Both the position numbers and the translations under genes were made by a program. Below, piece by piece: positions 1-7,392 of a stretch of DNA of 37,318 bases; the first letter of the stretch is position 1; each line of letters starts with the position of its first letter. The notes under the pieces were generated by a model. It was not told where the DNA came from and did not search any database. It saw only the letters and a program-made list of their open reading frames with translations. Source of the stretch: Leptolyngbyaceae cyanobacterium HOT.MB2.61 (GTDB lineage Bacteria > Cyanobacteriota > Cyanobacteriia > Leptolyngbyales > Leptolyngbyaceae); assembly GCA_023511615.1 (NCBI GenBank), contig JAIMBL010000018.1, forward strand, positions 1 through 37,318. Direction: 5' to 3'.

Positions 1-77
1 TGGAGGGGGTGAAACCCCCTGCCTGGGGGCAACGCCCCCACTCCCCTTGCTTCCAATTAATGATGTCTACCTACTTA
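1..77 (-). repeat. Family D structured repeat, partial copy at window edge
   Basis: This is nearly identical, in reverse complement, to the element at 27448-27570. It contains two adjacent G/C hairpins (GGGGG-TGAAA-CCCCC and TGGGGGC-AA-CGCCCCCA) and ends at 71-77 in CTACTTA, the inner part of the terminal inverted repeat seen complete in the other copy. Its left end lies outside the window. The trmJ stop codon (75-77) falls inside this terminal sequence. Confidence 0.8.
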
Positions 78-833
78 AGCATTTTTGGAGTGTTGTAGTG
101 CCCACTCCACCTGGCTCAAAATGCCTCTCAGCATTGCCACTTCTGCACTGGATGGCATGGCCCGGCTAAACAATCGCCGAAACTTCTGCATCCGGCTGTC
201 TGCGGTGTGCGGGTAAAGATAGCCAACCCTGAGCAACAGGGCCTCTAGCTGTTGATAGTACGCTTCCAGAGTTTCAAAAGCAGCGGGAATATCAGGAGTA
301 AAACTGGAACTATCTGAGAGCGAGGGATCCTTGCTCGAAACCAGTTGATAAAGCTCATAGCAACAAATGGCAGTTGCCTGGGCCAGGTTGAGTGAGGGAT
401 AGGCTGGATTGGCAGGAATGGAAAGGAAGCGCTGGGCATAATTCAGTTCGATATTGTTTAAGCCCCGATCCTCTGGACCAAAGATGAGAGCCACTGGACC
501 CTGCTGGGCAAGTTCCACCAACCAGAGCAAAGCAATCCTGGGGTGTTCCAGGGGAGCAGACAGGGTGCGAGTTCGGGCGGTGGTCGCGATCGCCCCCCGA
601 CACCCTACCAACCCCTCTGGCAACGTCCCCACAACCTTTGCCAGGTCCAGGACATCCTGAGCATGAACCGCCATCTGTCGGGCTTCATCTCCCAGATGAT
701 CACAGTGAGGATTGACCAGTACCAACTGGCAAAGCCCCATGTTCTTCATCACCCGGGCAATTGACCCAATATTCAAAGCCCCCGCTGGCTCTACCAACAC
801 AATTTGAATATTGGCTAACGTGGCTTCCAACAT
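75..833 (-). CDS. trmJ: tRNA (cytidine/uridine-2'-O-)-methyltransferase TrmJ-like (SPOUT)
   Basis: A 252-residue SpoU/TrmH-family (SPOUT, trefoil-knot) RNA methyltransferase that transfers a methyl group from S-adenosylmethionine to a ribose 2'-OH. All three family motifs are visible: N21-IGSIAR (residues 21-27), GPEDRGL (119-125) and SLNLAQA (147-153). Length and motif wording fit the TrmJ branch, which modifies position 32 of the tRNA anticodon loop; substrate is inferred from the family. The protein is cytoplasmic. The ATG at 833 lies 48 bp from the divergent DUF2256 start, so the two share a short promoter region. No strong Shine-Dalgarno is visible. The stop codon and final few bases lie in the end of a family D repeat, so the extreme C-terminus may have been trimmed or set by that insertion. 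Confidence 0.88.
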   Translation of the reverse strand: MLEATLANIQIVLVEPAGALNIGSIARVMKNMGLCQLVLVNPHCDHLGDEARQMAVHAQDVLDLAKVVGTLPEGLVGCRGAIATTARTRTLSAPLEHPRIALLWLVELAQQGPVALIFGPEDRGLNNIELNYAQRFLSIPANPAYPSLNLAQATAICCYELYQLVSSKDPSLSDSSSFTPDIPAAFETLEAYYQQLEALLLRVGYLYPHTADSRMQKFRRLFSRAMPSSAEVAMLRGILSQVEWALQHSKNA

Positions 834-881
834 TTTGCACTTGTTAAGTTTTATGATGTCTAAGGAGTTAACTTATATGTT

Positions 882-1046
882 ATGGGGCGTGCTCGATCAA
901 AATCCGACCTGCCAACCAAAATTTGTCTGGTCTGCGATCGCCCCTTTGCCTGGCGCAAAAAGTGGGAAGATTGCTGGGATGACGTGAAATATTGCTCTGA
1001 ACGCTGCCGTCGTCGGCGATCGCAAACGAAAAGAGGTTCCCAATAA
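882..1046 (+). CDS. DUF2256 small Cys-rich (zinc-binding-like) protein
   Basis: A 54-residue protein that is easily missed because it is so short. It has the DUF2256 pattern: C15-x2-C18, then RPFAWRKKWED, then VKYC38-SERC42. The four cysteines suggest a small zinc ribbon, and the basic C-terminus (RCRRRR) suggests nucleic-acid or ribosome contact. The function is unknown in the literature I can recall. The ATG at 882 is preceded by AAGGAG at 862-867, a longer spacing than usual; an ATG at 877 is in another frame and opens only a short unrelated reading. The stop TAA (1044-1046) overlaps the next gene's ATG (1046-1048), so translation of the two is probably coupled. The family match is by eye and fairly distinctive. 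Confidence 0.85.
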   Translation: MGRARSKSDLPTKICLVCDRPFAWRKKWEDCWDDVKYCSERCRRRRSQTKRGSQ

Positions 1047-2014
1047 TGTCAACTGAGCCAGTACAACCCAAACTCATTATTCACGGTGGAGCAGGTAGTT
1101 CCTTAAAGGGAAAGGGAGGCGTCGATGCGGTGCGGAAATCCCTCTACACCGTGATTGAAGAGGTTTATGCCCTGCTACTGGCAGGGGCAACCGCTAAAGA
1201 AGCGGTAGTGCGCGGTTGCCAGCTTTTAGAAGATGATCCCCACTTTAATGCTGGTACGGGTTCTGTGCTTCAGTCAGACGGGCAGATTCGTATGAGTGCC
1301 TCCTTGATGGATGGGGCTGCTCAGCGGTTTAGCGGGGTTATTAACGTATCACGGGTGAGAAACCCCATCGAGCTCGCATTGACTCTGCAAGATTCCGACG
1401 ATCGCATCCTGTCTGACCACGGTGCTGCCGAACTTCTACGTGAGTTGCAAATTCCTACCTACGACCCCCTCACCGAAATTCGTTTACGGGAATGGATGCT
1501 GGAACGGGCTGGCAACTTTACCAGGGAAATGGCTGATGTGGTGGCCGAGCATGAACTGATAGAAGACAATGCCGGACGTGGCACCATTGGGGTTGTTGCC
1601 CTGGACAGTCAAGGGCAAATCGCTGTTGGCACCTCAACAGGCGGCAAGGGATTTGAGCGCATCGGACGGGTCAGCGATTCGGCCATGCCCGCCGGAAACT
1701 ACGCCCTACCGCAGGCTGCTGTGAGCTGTACTGGAATTGGAGAAGATATCATTGATGAATGTCTGGCACCCCGGATTGTGATTCGAGTGGCCGATGGATT
1801 GCCTATTCAAGAGGCTTTTCGGCGCTCCTTTGAAGAGTCCCACCAGAATGGGCGAGACCTGGGAGCAATTGGCATTGACCAGACCGGAGCGATCGCCTGG
1901 GGTAAGACCAGCGAAGTTCTGTTAGCGGCTTACCACACAGGCGAAAAGGTAGGAGACACCCTGGAATGGCAGGGGGAGCAGCTAGTAGCAGGGATTGCAG
2001 GTGATAGGAGCTAG
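1046..2014 (+). CDS. Isoaspartyl peptidase / L-asparaginase (Ntn hydrolase, plant type)
   Basis: A 322-residue precursor of the T2 family of N-terminal nucleophile hydrolases. The family self-cleaves before a threonine to give alpha and beta chains, and removes N-terminal isoaspartyl residues from peptides while also hydrolysing L-asparagine. Visible signs are the N-terminal HGGAGS (residues 13-18), NAGTGS (68-73) and GRGT-IGVVALD, which makes Thr180 the predicted nucleophile at the start of the beta chain, followed by the substrate-loop TSTGG and later CTGIGED. Length is typical. AAGAGG at 1031-1036, inside the preceding DUF2256 gene, sits 9 nt before the ATG, which supports this start. In the cell it would recycle damaged proteins or cyanophycin-derived dipeptides; that role is known for relatives and only inferred here. 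Confidence 0.92.
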   Translation: MSTEPVQPKLIIHGGAGSSLKGKGGVDAVRKSLYTVIEEVYALLLAGATAKEAVVRGCQLLEDDPHFNAGTGSVLQSDGQIRMSASLMDGAAQRFSGVINVSRVRNPIELALTLQDSDDRILSDHGAAELLRELQIPTYDPLTEIRLREWMLERAGNFTREMADVVAEHELIEDNAGRGTIGVVALDSQGQIAVGTSTGGKGFERIGRVSDSAMPAGNYALPQAAVSCTGIGEDIIDECLAPRIVIRVADGLPIQEAFRRSFEESHQNGRDLGAIGIDQTGAIAWGKTSEVLLAAYHTGEKVGDTLEWQGEQLVAGIAGDRS

Positions 2015-2120
2015 GGGAAGCGGAGAGTCAGGGTGAAGAAGTGATGGAGTGATAAGGACATCCATCCACCTATTCAGTCACCCACCACATCCAGAAATTA
2101 CGTAAATTACGCTGGGGCGA

Positions 2121-2229
2121 CTAGTAATCTGTCAAATTGAATTTGACAGTTAGCGAATACCCAGGAAGTTGATGGGGGTTAAATTTTGAGGGTCTGCGAC
2201 CCGTCAAAATTTTCCTGGCGGAACACTAG
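2121..2229 (+). repeat. Family A structured repeat, copy A1 (109 bp)
   Basis: One of three copies of the same length in the window (others 25122-25230 and 32568-32676), all in the same orientation. The ends are CTAGT / ACTAG. Inside are a palindrome GTCAAATTGAATTTGAC (2130-2146 region) and a larger nested hairpin: outer arms CCAGGAA / TTCCTGG and inner arms AAATTTTGA-GGGTC / GACCC-GTCAAAATTT around a TGC loop. The inner hairpin, with A-run before and T-run after, resembles a bidirectional terminator. It lies between the convergent asparaginase and PRC-barrel genes. The remaining intergenic sequence (2015-2315) shows nothing else I can name. Confidence 0.85.
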
Positions 2230-2315
2230 GGCCATTCCTCCTTAATGAGGAGAGAAAGCGAGGCTATGATGGGGGTCAAGAGTTGGCCCTGGTGAAAACA
2301 ATCCAGAGCATCTCC

Positions 2316-3269
2316 TCAGTAACTTTCTTCCTCGTATTCTGGGGCTTTCTGCTTTTCAGGAATGTTCATCTTGGGAGGTTGGTACGCCTTTTCTTCTTGG
2401 TCTTTCCAGTAGTCGTCTTCATAATCTTCTTCATACTCATCTGCCGGGTAGGACGGGGGCTTGGCATACCGGTCATACTTTTCTTCGTACAAATTAGTTG
2501 GGCTGGCTTCCTTCCAGTTGTCTTCTTCATCCTCGTAGAGGGGTTCTGCCCGCCGCTGTTGCTGATGCAGTTGCCTAGGTTCGTCGCCCCAGTTGTCGTC
2601 GTTCCAGGTTTGCTGCACTGGCTCTCTAGTTTTTACAGGAGTCGAGATGGGTGTGCGGACTCCGCTGGGAAGCTGGTTGTCAGGCCGAACGGTGGGAACG
2701 TAGCCTTCATCGTATTCATCCCGTTCCCAGGGCGCTTTGCCAATGCCGAGCCGCTCCAGCATGCCAACAGAGAGTTGAACTAGTCGTTCTTCTGCGCCTT
2801 CAAATACGATCAGGCGATCGGGGCCGCTGCTGACAATTTCCTCAATCGGCAGTTCGTAGGTACTGACAACCTGGTCGGGAATCAGGGGAACTCCCAAAGA
2901 AGCGATTATCAGCGAGGTGAGTCTACCGTCATCTACATCAAACTTGTAACCCCGAACCTTTCCAAGTAGCTCCCCTGTTTCGGTAATAACCTCGCAGCCA
3001 ATCAGGGTGCTGTAGGATTCAACGTCAATGTCCTCGATCACATTCTCATCGTCAACCAGAATGACATCACCAATCTGCCGGATGCTGCTCAGGAGCATGG
3101 GTTGGGGAGTGCCATAGAACAGGTTGGGACGCAGACTCAGTGCAACCACTTCTCGCTGGTCGATATCGACCCAGAGTTGACTGACCACTCCCAACTTTTT
3201 GCCCGTGTCGCGGGTGACAACAAGCGTTCCAAGGAGATCAGATCGTTGGCGAATTTCTTCAGATGCCAT
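2316..3269 (-). CDS. PRC-barrel domain protein with long acidic Tyr-rich tail
   Basis: A 317-residue protein with two PRC-barrel modules, about residues 5-80 (begins RSDLLGTLVVTRDTGKKLG) and 85-165 (STLIGCEVITETGELLGKV), each the small beta-barrel found in RimM and photosynthetic reaction centre H subunits. Residues from about 185 to 317 are low-complexity, proline-containing and strongly acidic with many tyrosines (runs such as YEEDYEDDYW), so probably disordered. No signal peptide or membrane segment is seen. It starts 46 nt after the smc stop on the same strand, so the pair is probably co-transcribed. Double-PRC proteins of this kind are widespread in cyanobacteria without a settled function; a role in SMC loading or localisation is only suggested by position. 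Confidence 0.85.
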   Translation of the reverse strand: MASEEIRQRSDLLGTLVVTRDTGKKLGVVSQLWVDIDQREVVALSLRPNLFYGTPQPMLLSSIRQIGDVILVDDENVIEDIDVESYSTLIGCEVITETGELLGKVRGYKFDVDDGRLTSLIIASLGVPLIPDQVVSTYELPIEEIVSSGPDRLIVFEGAEERLVQLSVGMLERLGIGKAPWERDEYDEGYVPTVRPDNQLPSGVRTPISTPVKTREPVQQTWNDDNWGDEPRQLHQQQRRAEPLYEDEEDNWKEASPTNLYEEKYDRYAKPPSYPADEYEEDYEDDYWKDQEEKAYQPPKMNIPEKQKAPEYEEESY

Positions 3270-3315
3270 TTTTAATTGCCGAATCCTGATTCGCGAATCC
3301 TAAATCAATATCAAA

Positions 3316-6300
3316 TCACATAGAGGCGCTTTGGGGCAGCAGGTTAATTCCTAGAACCTGAGTGTAAGCTCCCCGTGCTTGGGTAACCCCAATGGTACGT
3401 TGAGCTGACTCAATCATCGGACGTCGGAGGCTGACGACAATAAACTGCGCTTGCTGTGCCTGCTGTTTGATCATTCTAGCTAATCGCTCTACATTTGCCC
3501 CATCCAGGAACATATCGACCTCGTCGAAAGCGTAAAACGGCGATGGGCGGTAGCGTTGGAGGGCAAAGATAAAACTGAGGGCAGTCAGGGACTTTTCTCC
3601 TCCAGACATTGAGGCAAGGCGCTGAACTGGTTTGCCCTTGGGGTGGGCGACCAGATTCAGGCCACCATTAAACGGGTCGTGAGAATCTTCTAATTGTAGG
3701 TGACCATCACCTTCGGAAAGTGTAGCGAAGATTGCCTGAAAGTTCTCGTTGACAGCATCGAAGGCTTCTTTGAATGCGCGTTGGCGGAGGGTGGTAAAGT
3801 TTTCAATCCGTAACAGAAGTTCGGTTCGCTCTTCTTCCAGGGTTTTAAGTTTGTCGGTGAGTTCTTCCAGGCGTTTTTGGGTGCGATCGTACTCTTCGAG
3901 AGCCAGCATGTTGACGGGTTCCATTGCCTGGATACGCTTTTGCAGGGATCGCAGTTCATGCTGTAGGGCGGAAAGATCTTGAGTTTCTAAATCGGGGGGC
4001 AGATCGGGGAGGGGATCGGGGAGTTCCTGGCGTTCCGTTTCCAGTTGGACCTGGAGGGTGGAAAGTTCTTCGTGGCGGGTTTGTTGGGTTTCCTGAAGTT
4101 TTTGCTGCTGCCACTCCAGTTGTTGCTTACGAGTCTGGTATTCGCGGAGCTGGCGATCGCAGCGATCGCGTTCCTGCTTTTCTGCACCCAATCGGCGATC
4201 GAGTTCTGCCAGAGCTAACTGAGTTTCCTCGATTTGGCGGGTGACGGCAGACTGCTGCTGGCTGATCGCTGATTGCTGATTTAGCTGGGTTGCTTGCTGA
4301 TTGCGGTAGTCCTGTAGGCGTTCCTGTCCCTGCTGGATTTTCTCCTGAATCCGCTGGCACTGATTTTCCAGGTCTTGCAGGCGTTGCTCCAGGGTGCGGA
4401 CTGCCAGTTCTCGCTGGTTCAGCTCGGCTTCCTGGGTGCGGAGGGTTGCCTGGATCTGTTGCCATTCGCTGTGGGTCTGGGAAGCTTCGAGGGTTGCCAG
4501 TTCCTGCCGCAGGTCGTGTAGCTGACGTTCCTGGGTGGGAATTGCGGATTCCAGGGTTTGCAGGCGATCGCGGGCACCGGCCAACTCTTGGGAATTGGAG
4601 CCAAGCTGAGTTTTAACCTGGCTTAGCGAAGTCTCCAGGGTTTGCTGTTCTTTTTCTAGCTGCTCCAACTGAAGCTGGGCTTCCCGGTGTTGCTGACGGG
4701 CTTCTGCTAAGCTCTGGGTGCGTTCTTTGACAAGTTGAGTGGCGCGGTGGATACTGTTCTCGCAATATTCCAGAATTTGCTCGATTTCCCGCAGGCGATC
4801 GCGCAGTTCTGCCACTTCTACCGACTCCGTCGGGTCTACGGTGCCAAAGTGAAGGGACTGGCGTGTGCTGGTGCTGCCCCCAGTCATGGCACCGCTGGTT
4901 TCCAGCAGTTCCCCTTCTAGGGTGACGATGCGGTACTCGCCCAGATAACGGCGGGCATCTTTCAGGGTTTCAAAGACAACTGTAGTCCCAAAGACGTAGG
5001 CAAAGACATCGCGGTAGCGGGGCTCGAAGTCAACCAGATTGAAGGCATAGTCGATGCAACCCGGCAGCGATCGCACTCCCTGCCCCCCCGGAATTCGGCT
5101 CGGTTGCAATTTGTTGAGCGGCAGAAAGGTGGCCCGTCCTGCTTTTTGCTGTTTCAAAAGTTCGATTCCGGCAGCGGCGATCGCGTCGTCTTCAACGACC
5201 AGATGGCCCAGTCGAGCACCTGCGGCGGTTTCGAGGGCCAATTGGTAGCGGGGATCCACTCGCCCCAGTTGGGCAACCAGGCCACAGACCCCAGGCAGGT
5301 CAGATTTCAGGATCAATTGGGTAGCATGGGTGCCCTGGGCTTCGTGTATTGCCTGGGTTTGAGCTTCCAGCCTGTCGAGGCGACGCTGTTTGTCTCGCTG
5401 TTCGCCCACGAGTCGGCTTTGGGTTTCCTGCTGGATTTGCAATTCCTGTTCGGCGGCAGCCAATCCTTCTGCCAGGGTCTGCACCTGTTGTTGGGTAGTT
5501 GCCTGCAAGGTTGCTACGGCTGTGGTTTGCTGGCGTTTTGTCTCAATTTGTTCCTGGAGAGTGTGGCAGGTCTGGGTTTGTTCCTGAATCTGGCGTTCTA
5601 GCTGCCGGATGCGCTCCTGTAGTTGAGCCTGCTCCGTTCGCTGAGGTTCAAGGTTGTCCAGCAGGGCTTCAATTTGACGATGGAGGGCCGCCTGTTCCTG
5701 TCCTGAAGTTTCGGCAGTGGCTGCGATCGCATCAGCGGTTTCCCGTGTTTGTTGCAGTTGTTGGTGGGCGCGGTTGCGATCTGCTCGCAGGGAAGCTGCA
5801 CGCTGCGACTCTGATCTCTGTTCCTGGATGAGGGACTCCAGATTTTGTCGATGTTCTTGAATGTCTTGCTGAATTTGGGCCAGGCGGGTAGTCAATTCAC
5901 GGTTTGTGGCTTGCAGATCTTGCTCCTGGCGTTGAAGCTGGCGCAATTCTGCCTCGTGGGTGGCCAGGGTGGATTGGAGGGCAAGCTGTTCCTCTTCACC
6001 CAGAGCCCGAACGCGAGCATTTCGTTGCTCCAATTCAGCCGTTGCCTGACGAATTTCAGTGTTTAGAGTGGCAAGCTGTTCAATGATTTCAGCCGATTCG
6101 TGATCGCCCGCCTCAATCTGCTGCCGAATTTTTTCAACGGCATGGGCAGACTGACGGTAGCGAATGATAATTTCCCACTGTTCCCTGGTTTGCAGTTCGT
6201 TCCGCAATTTCTGGTACTTTTCGGCTTTAATGCGGTCCTGGGCGAGGCGATCGCGCTGGTCAATTAACTCCCGCTCAACGATGTGATAGCGGTCTTCTCG

Positions 6301-6999
6301 CTCCTTGACCGCATCCAGTTTCTCTTTGGCCTGGTTGATTTTGCGATCAAACGTGGCAACACCCGCCAATTCATCAATAATTTCCCGCCGCTCACGGGGA
6401 TTCATCGAAATAATTCGGGTCACGTCCCCTTGCAGCACGACGTTATAGCCTTCCGGGTAGATCCGCAGACGGTTCAACTCTTCGTGCAGCTCTGTGAGGG
6501 TACAGGGAGTGCCATTGATGTAGTAGTTTGAGGTGTAAGTCCCCTGCTGAGTCACCCGTAGCTTACGAGTAACGCTCCATTCCTGTGGAGCAGATGTCTT
6601 ACCGTTTCCATTTTTCGACCGTTTGTTCAAATCAATCGCGTTACAGGCAGAACCATTATCAGCTTCCACCTCCGGCACTTTTCCATTACCACTGACCTGC
6701 CGCTCGATCACATCATCCAGCAGGTCGGGCTCATCGGAAAGGTCGAAGGTTACAGTCACACTGGCTTCCACTGCTGAACGATTGCGGCTGATTTGAGTAT
6801 GGTTAACCAGGTCAGGTAACCGTTCCGCCCGCATGCCCTTAGACCCAGCTAACCCCAGGCAGAACAGCAATGCATCAATCAGATTGGATTTTCCCGAACC
6901 ATTGGGGCCGGAAATCACAGTAAAGCCAGGCAGCAACGGGATTAGCGTTGTGCCGCCAAAAGACTTAAAGTTTGTGAGTTCCAGGCGTTTAATATACAC
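3316..6999 (-). CDS. smc: Chromosome segregation / condensation ATPase SMC
   Basis: A 1,227-residue SMC protein. The N-terminal head begins YIKRLELTNFKSFGG with Walker A GPNGSGKS at 31-38. A long coiled coil runs to about 560, the hinge covers about 566-720 (LPGVCGLVAQLGRVDPRYQ and onward), a second coiled coil returns, and the C-terminal head has the ABC signature SGGEK (about 1132-1136) and Walker B FYAFDEVD (about 1155-1162). It forms a dimer that, with ScpA and ScpB, extrudes DNA loops and condenses the chromosome. The start codon is GTG at 6999, with a GGGCAGG stretch just upstream; the usual cyanobacterial N-terminus begins at this point. Residues about 101-139 form a polar Gly/Asn/Lys-rich insert before EWSVTRKL. 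scpA lies about 2 kb upstream; the PRC-barrel gene follows closely. Confidence 0.97.
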   Translation of the reverse strand: MYIKRLELTNFKSFGGTTLIPLLPGFTVISGPNGSGKSNLIDALLFCLGLAGSKGMRAERLPDLVNHTQISRNRSAVEASVTVTFDLSDEPDLLDDVIERQVSGNGKVPEVEADNGSACNAIDLNKRSKNGNGKTSAPQEWSVTRKLRVTQQGTYTSNYYINGTPCTLTELHEELNRLRIYPEGYNVVLQGDVTRIISMNPRERREIIDELAGVATFDRKINQAKEKLDAVKEREDRYHIVERELIDQRDRLAQDRIKAEKYQKLRNELQTREQWEIIIRYRQSAHAVEKIRQQIEAGDHESAEIIEQLATLNTEIRQATAELEQRNARVRALGEEEQLALQSTLATHEAELRQLQRQEQDLQATNRELTTRLAQIQQDIQEHRQNLESLIQEQRSESQRAASLRADRNRAHQQLQQTRETADAIAATAETSGQEQAALHRQIEALLDNLEPQRTEQAQLQERIRQLERQIQEQTQTCHTLQEQIETKRQQTTAVATLQATTQQQVQTLAEGLAAAEQELQIQQETQSRLVGEQRDKQRRLDRLEAQTQAIHEAQGTHATQLILKSDLPGVCGLVAQLGRVDPRYQLALETAAGARLGHLVVEDDAIAAAGIELLKQQKAGRATFLPLNKLQPSRIPGGQGVRSLPGCIDYAFNLVDFEPRYRDVFAYVFGTTVVFETLKDARRYLGEYRIVTLEGELLETSGAMTGGSTSTRQSLHFGTVDPTESVEVAELRDRLREIEQILEYCENSIHRATQLVKERTQSLAEARQQHREAQLQLEQLEKEQQTLETSLSQVKTQLGSNSQELAGARDRLQTLESAIPTQERQLHDLRQELATLEASQTHSEWQQIQATLRTQEAELNQRELAVRTLEQRLQDLENQCQRIQEKIQQGQERLQDYRNQQATQLNQQSAISQQQSAVTRQIEETQLALAELDRRLGAEKQERDRCDRQLREYQTRKQQLEWQQQKLQETQQTRHEELSTLQVQLETERQELPDPLPDLPPDLETQDLSALQHELRSLQKRIQAMEPVNMLALEEYDRTQKRLEELTDKLKTLEEERTELLLRIENFTTLRQRAFKEAFDAVNENFQAIFATLSEGDGHLQLEDSHDPFNGGLNLVAHPKGKPVQRLASMSGGEKSLTALSFIFALQRYRPSPFYAFDEVDMFLDGANVERLARMIKQQAQQAQFIVVSLRRPMIESAQRTIGVTQARGAYTQVLGINLLPQSASM

Positions 7000-7392
7000 A
7001 GCCTGCCCAGGTTAGAAGGGGAAAAGAAGGAGTCAGAGTTCAGTGTAATGGCTAGATGCTTGCTTGAGCAGAAATATCGCTATTTTCTAATTCATACAGC
7101 TCTACGCAGGTGCGTTAGGACATTGGAATTAGAGAGAGTGGGGGCTTCGCCCCCAGCTAGGGGTAGAACCCCTGCCCCCCGTCCTAACCATAATGACTAC
7201 TGCTATAGTATTTATAGAACATTTGCTCTATAAAAAATGCAAAATTTCCGCAATGCGTCATCAAGGGATGGATAGGGGCCAGAAGTTGGGAACTACTGAG
7301 GCTTTGAGTTTTGAGTTCTGAGTTTTCCCCTCACCTATCACTCCTTACTCCTCACTCGCAACTAACAACCAACCACTCATCAAGCTCTTTGC
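7000..7392. other. Intergenic region, smc upstream / sugar pyrophosphorylase downstream
   Basis: This 393-bp gap holds the double-hairpin repeat at 7114-7188 (listed separately) and AT-rich sequence at 7190-7245. The end (about 7310-7380) is made of degenerate CTCACTCC/AACTAACAACC simple sequence typical of cyanobacterial spacers. I see no convincing small gene. Confidence 0.6.
7114..7188. repeat. Double-hairpin G/C repeat bounded by GTTAGGAC / GTCCTAAC
   Basis: A perfect 8-bp inverted repeat, GTTAGGAC (7114-7121) and GTCCTAAC (7181-7188), encloses two adjacent hairpins, GGGGGC-TTC-GCCCCC and AGGGG-TAGA-ACCCCT. The architecture matches family D (two G/C hairpins side by side inside terminal inverted repeats), but the flanks differ, so it may be a related subfamily. 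Confidence 0.65.

Noticed and set aside
2283-2783. Long hydrophobic open frame on the plus strand opposite the PRC-barrel gene
   Set aside because: It is the mirror of the acidic low-complexity tail (GA-rich codons read in reverse give Phe/Leu/Val); the minus-strand gene has clear domains.
5104-5601. Plus-strand open frames opposite smc
   Set aside because: They lie wholly inside smc and have no recognisable protein; GC-rich coding sequence commonly leaves such shadows.
7345-7365. ACTCCTCACTC similar to the Yfr1 small RNA core
   Set aside because: It is part of a degenerate CTCACTCC simple repeat that also occurs at 14770 and 26595, and the flanking Yfr1 hairpins are missing.
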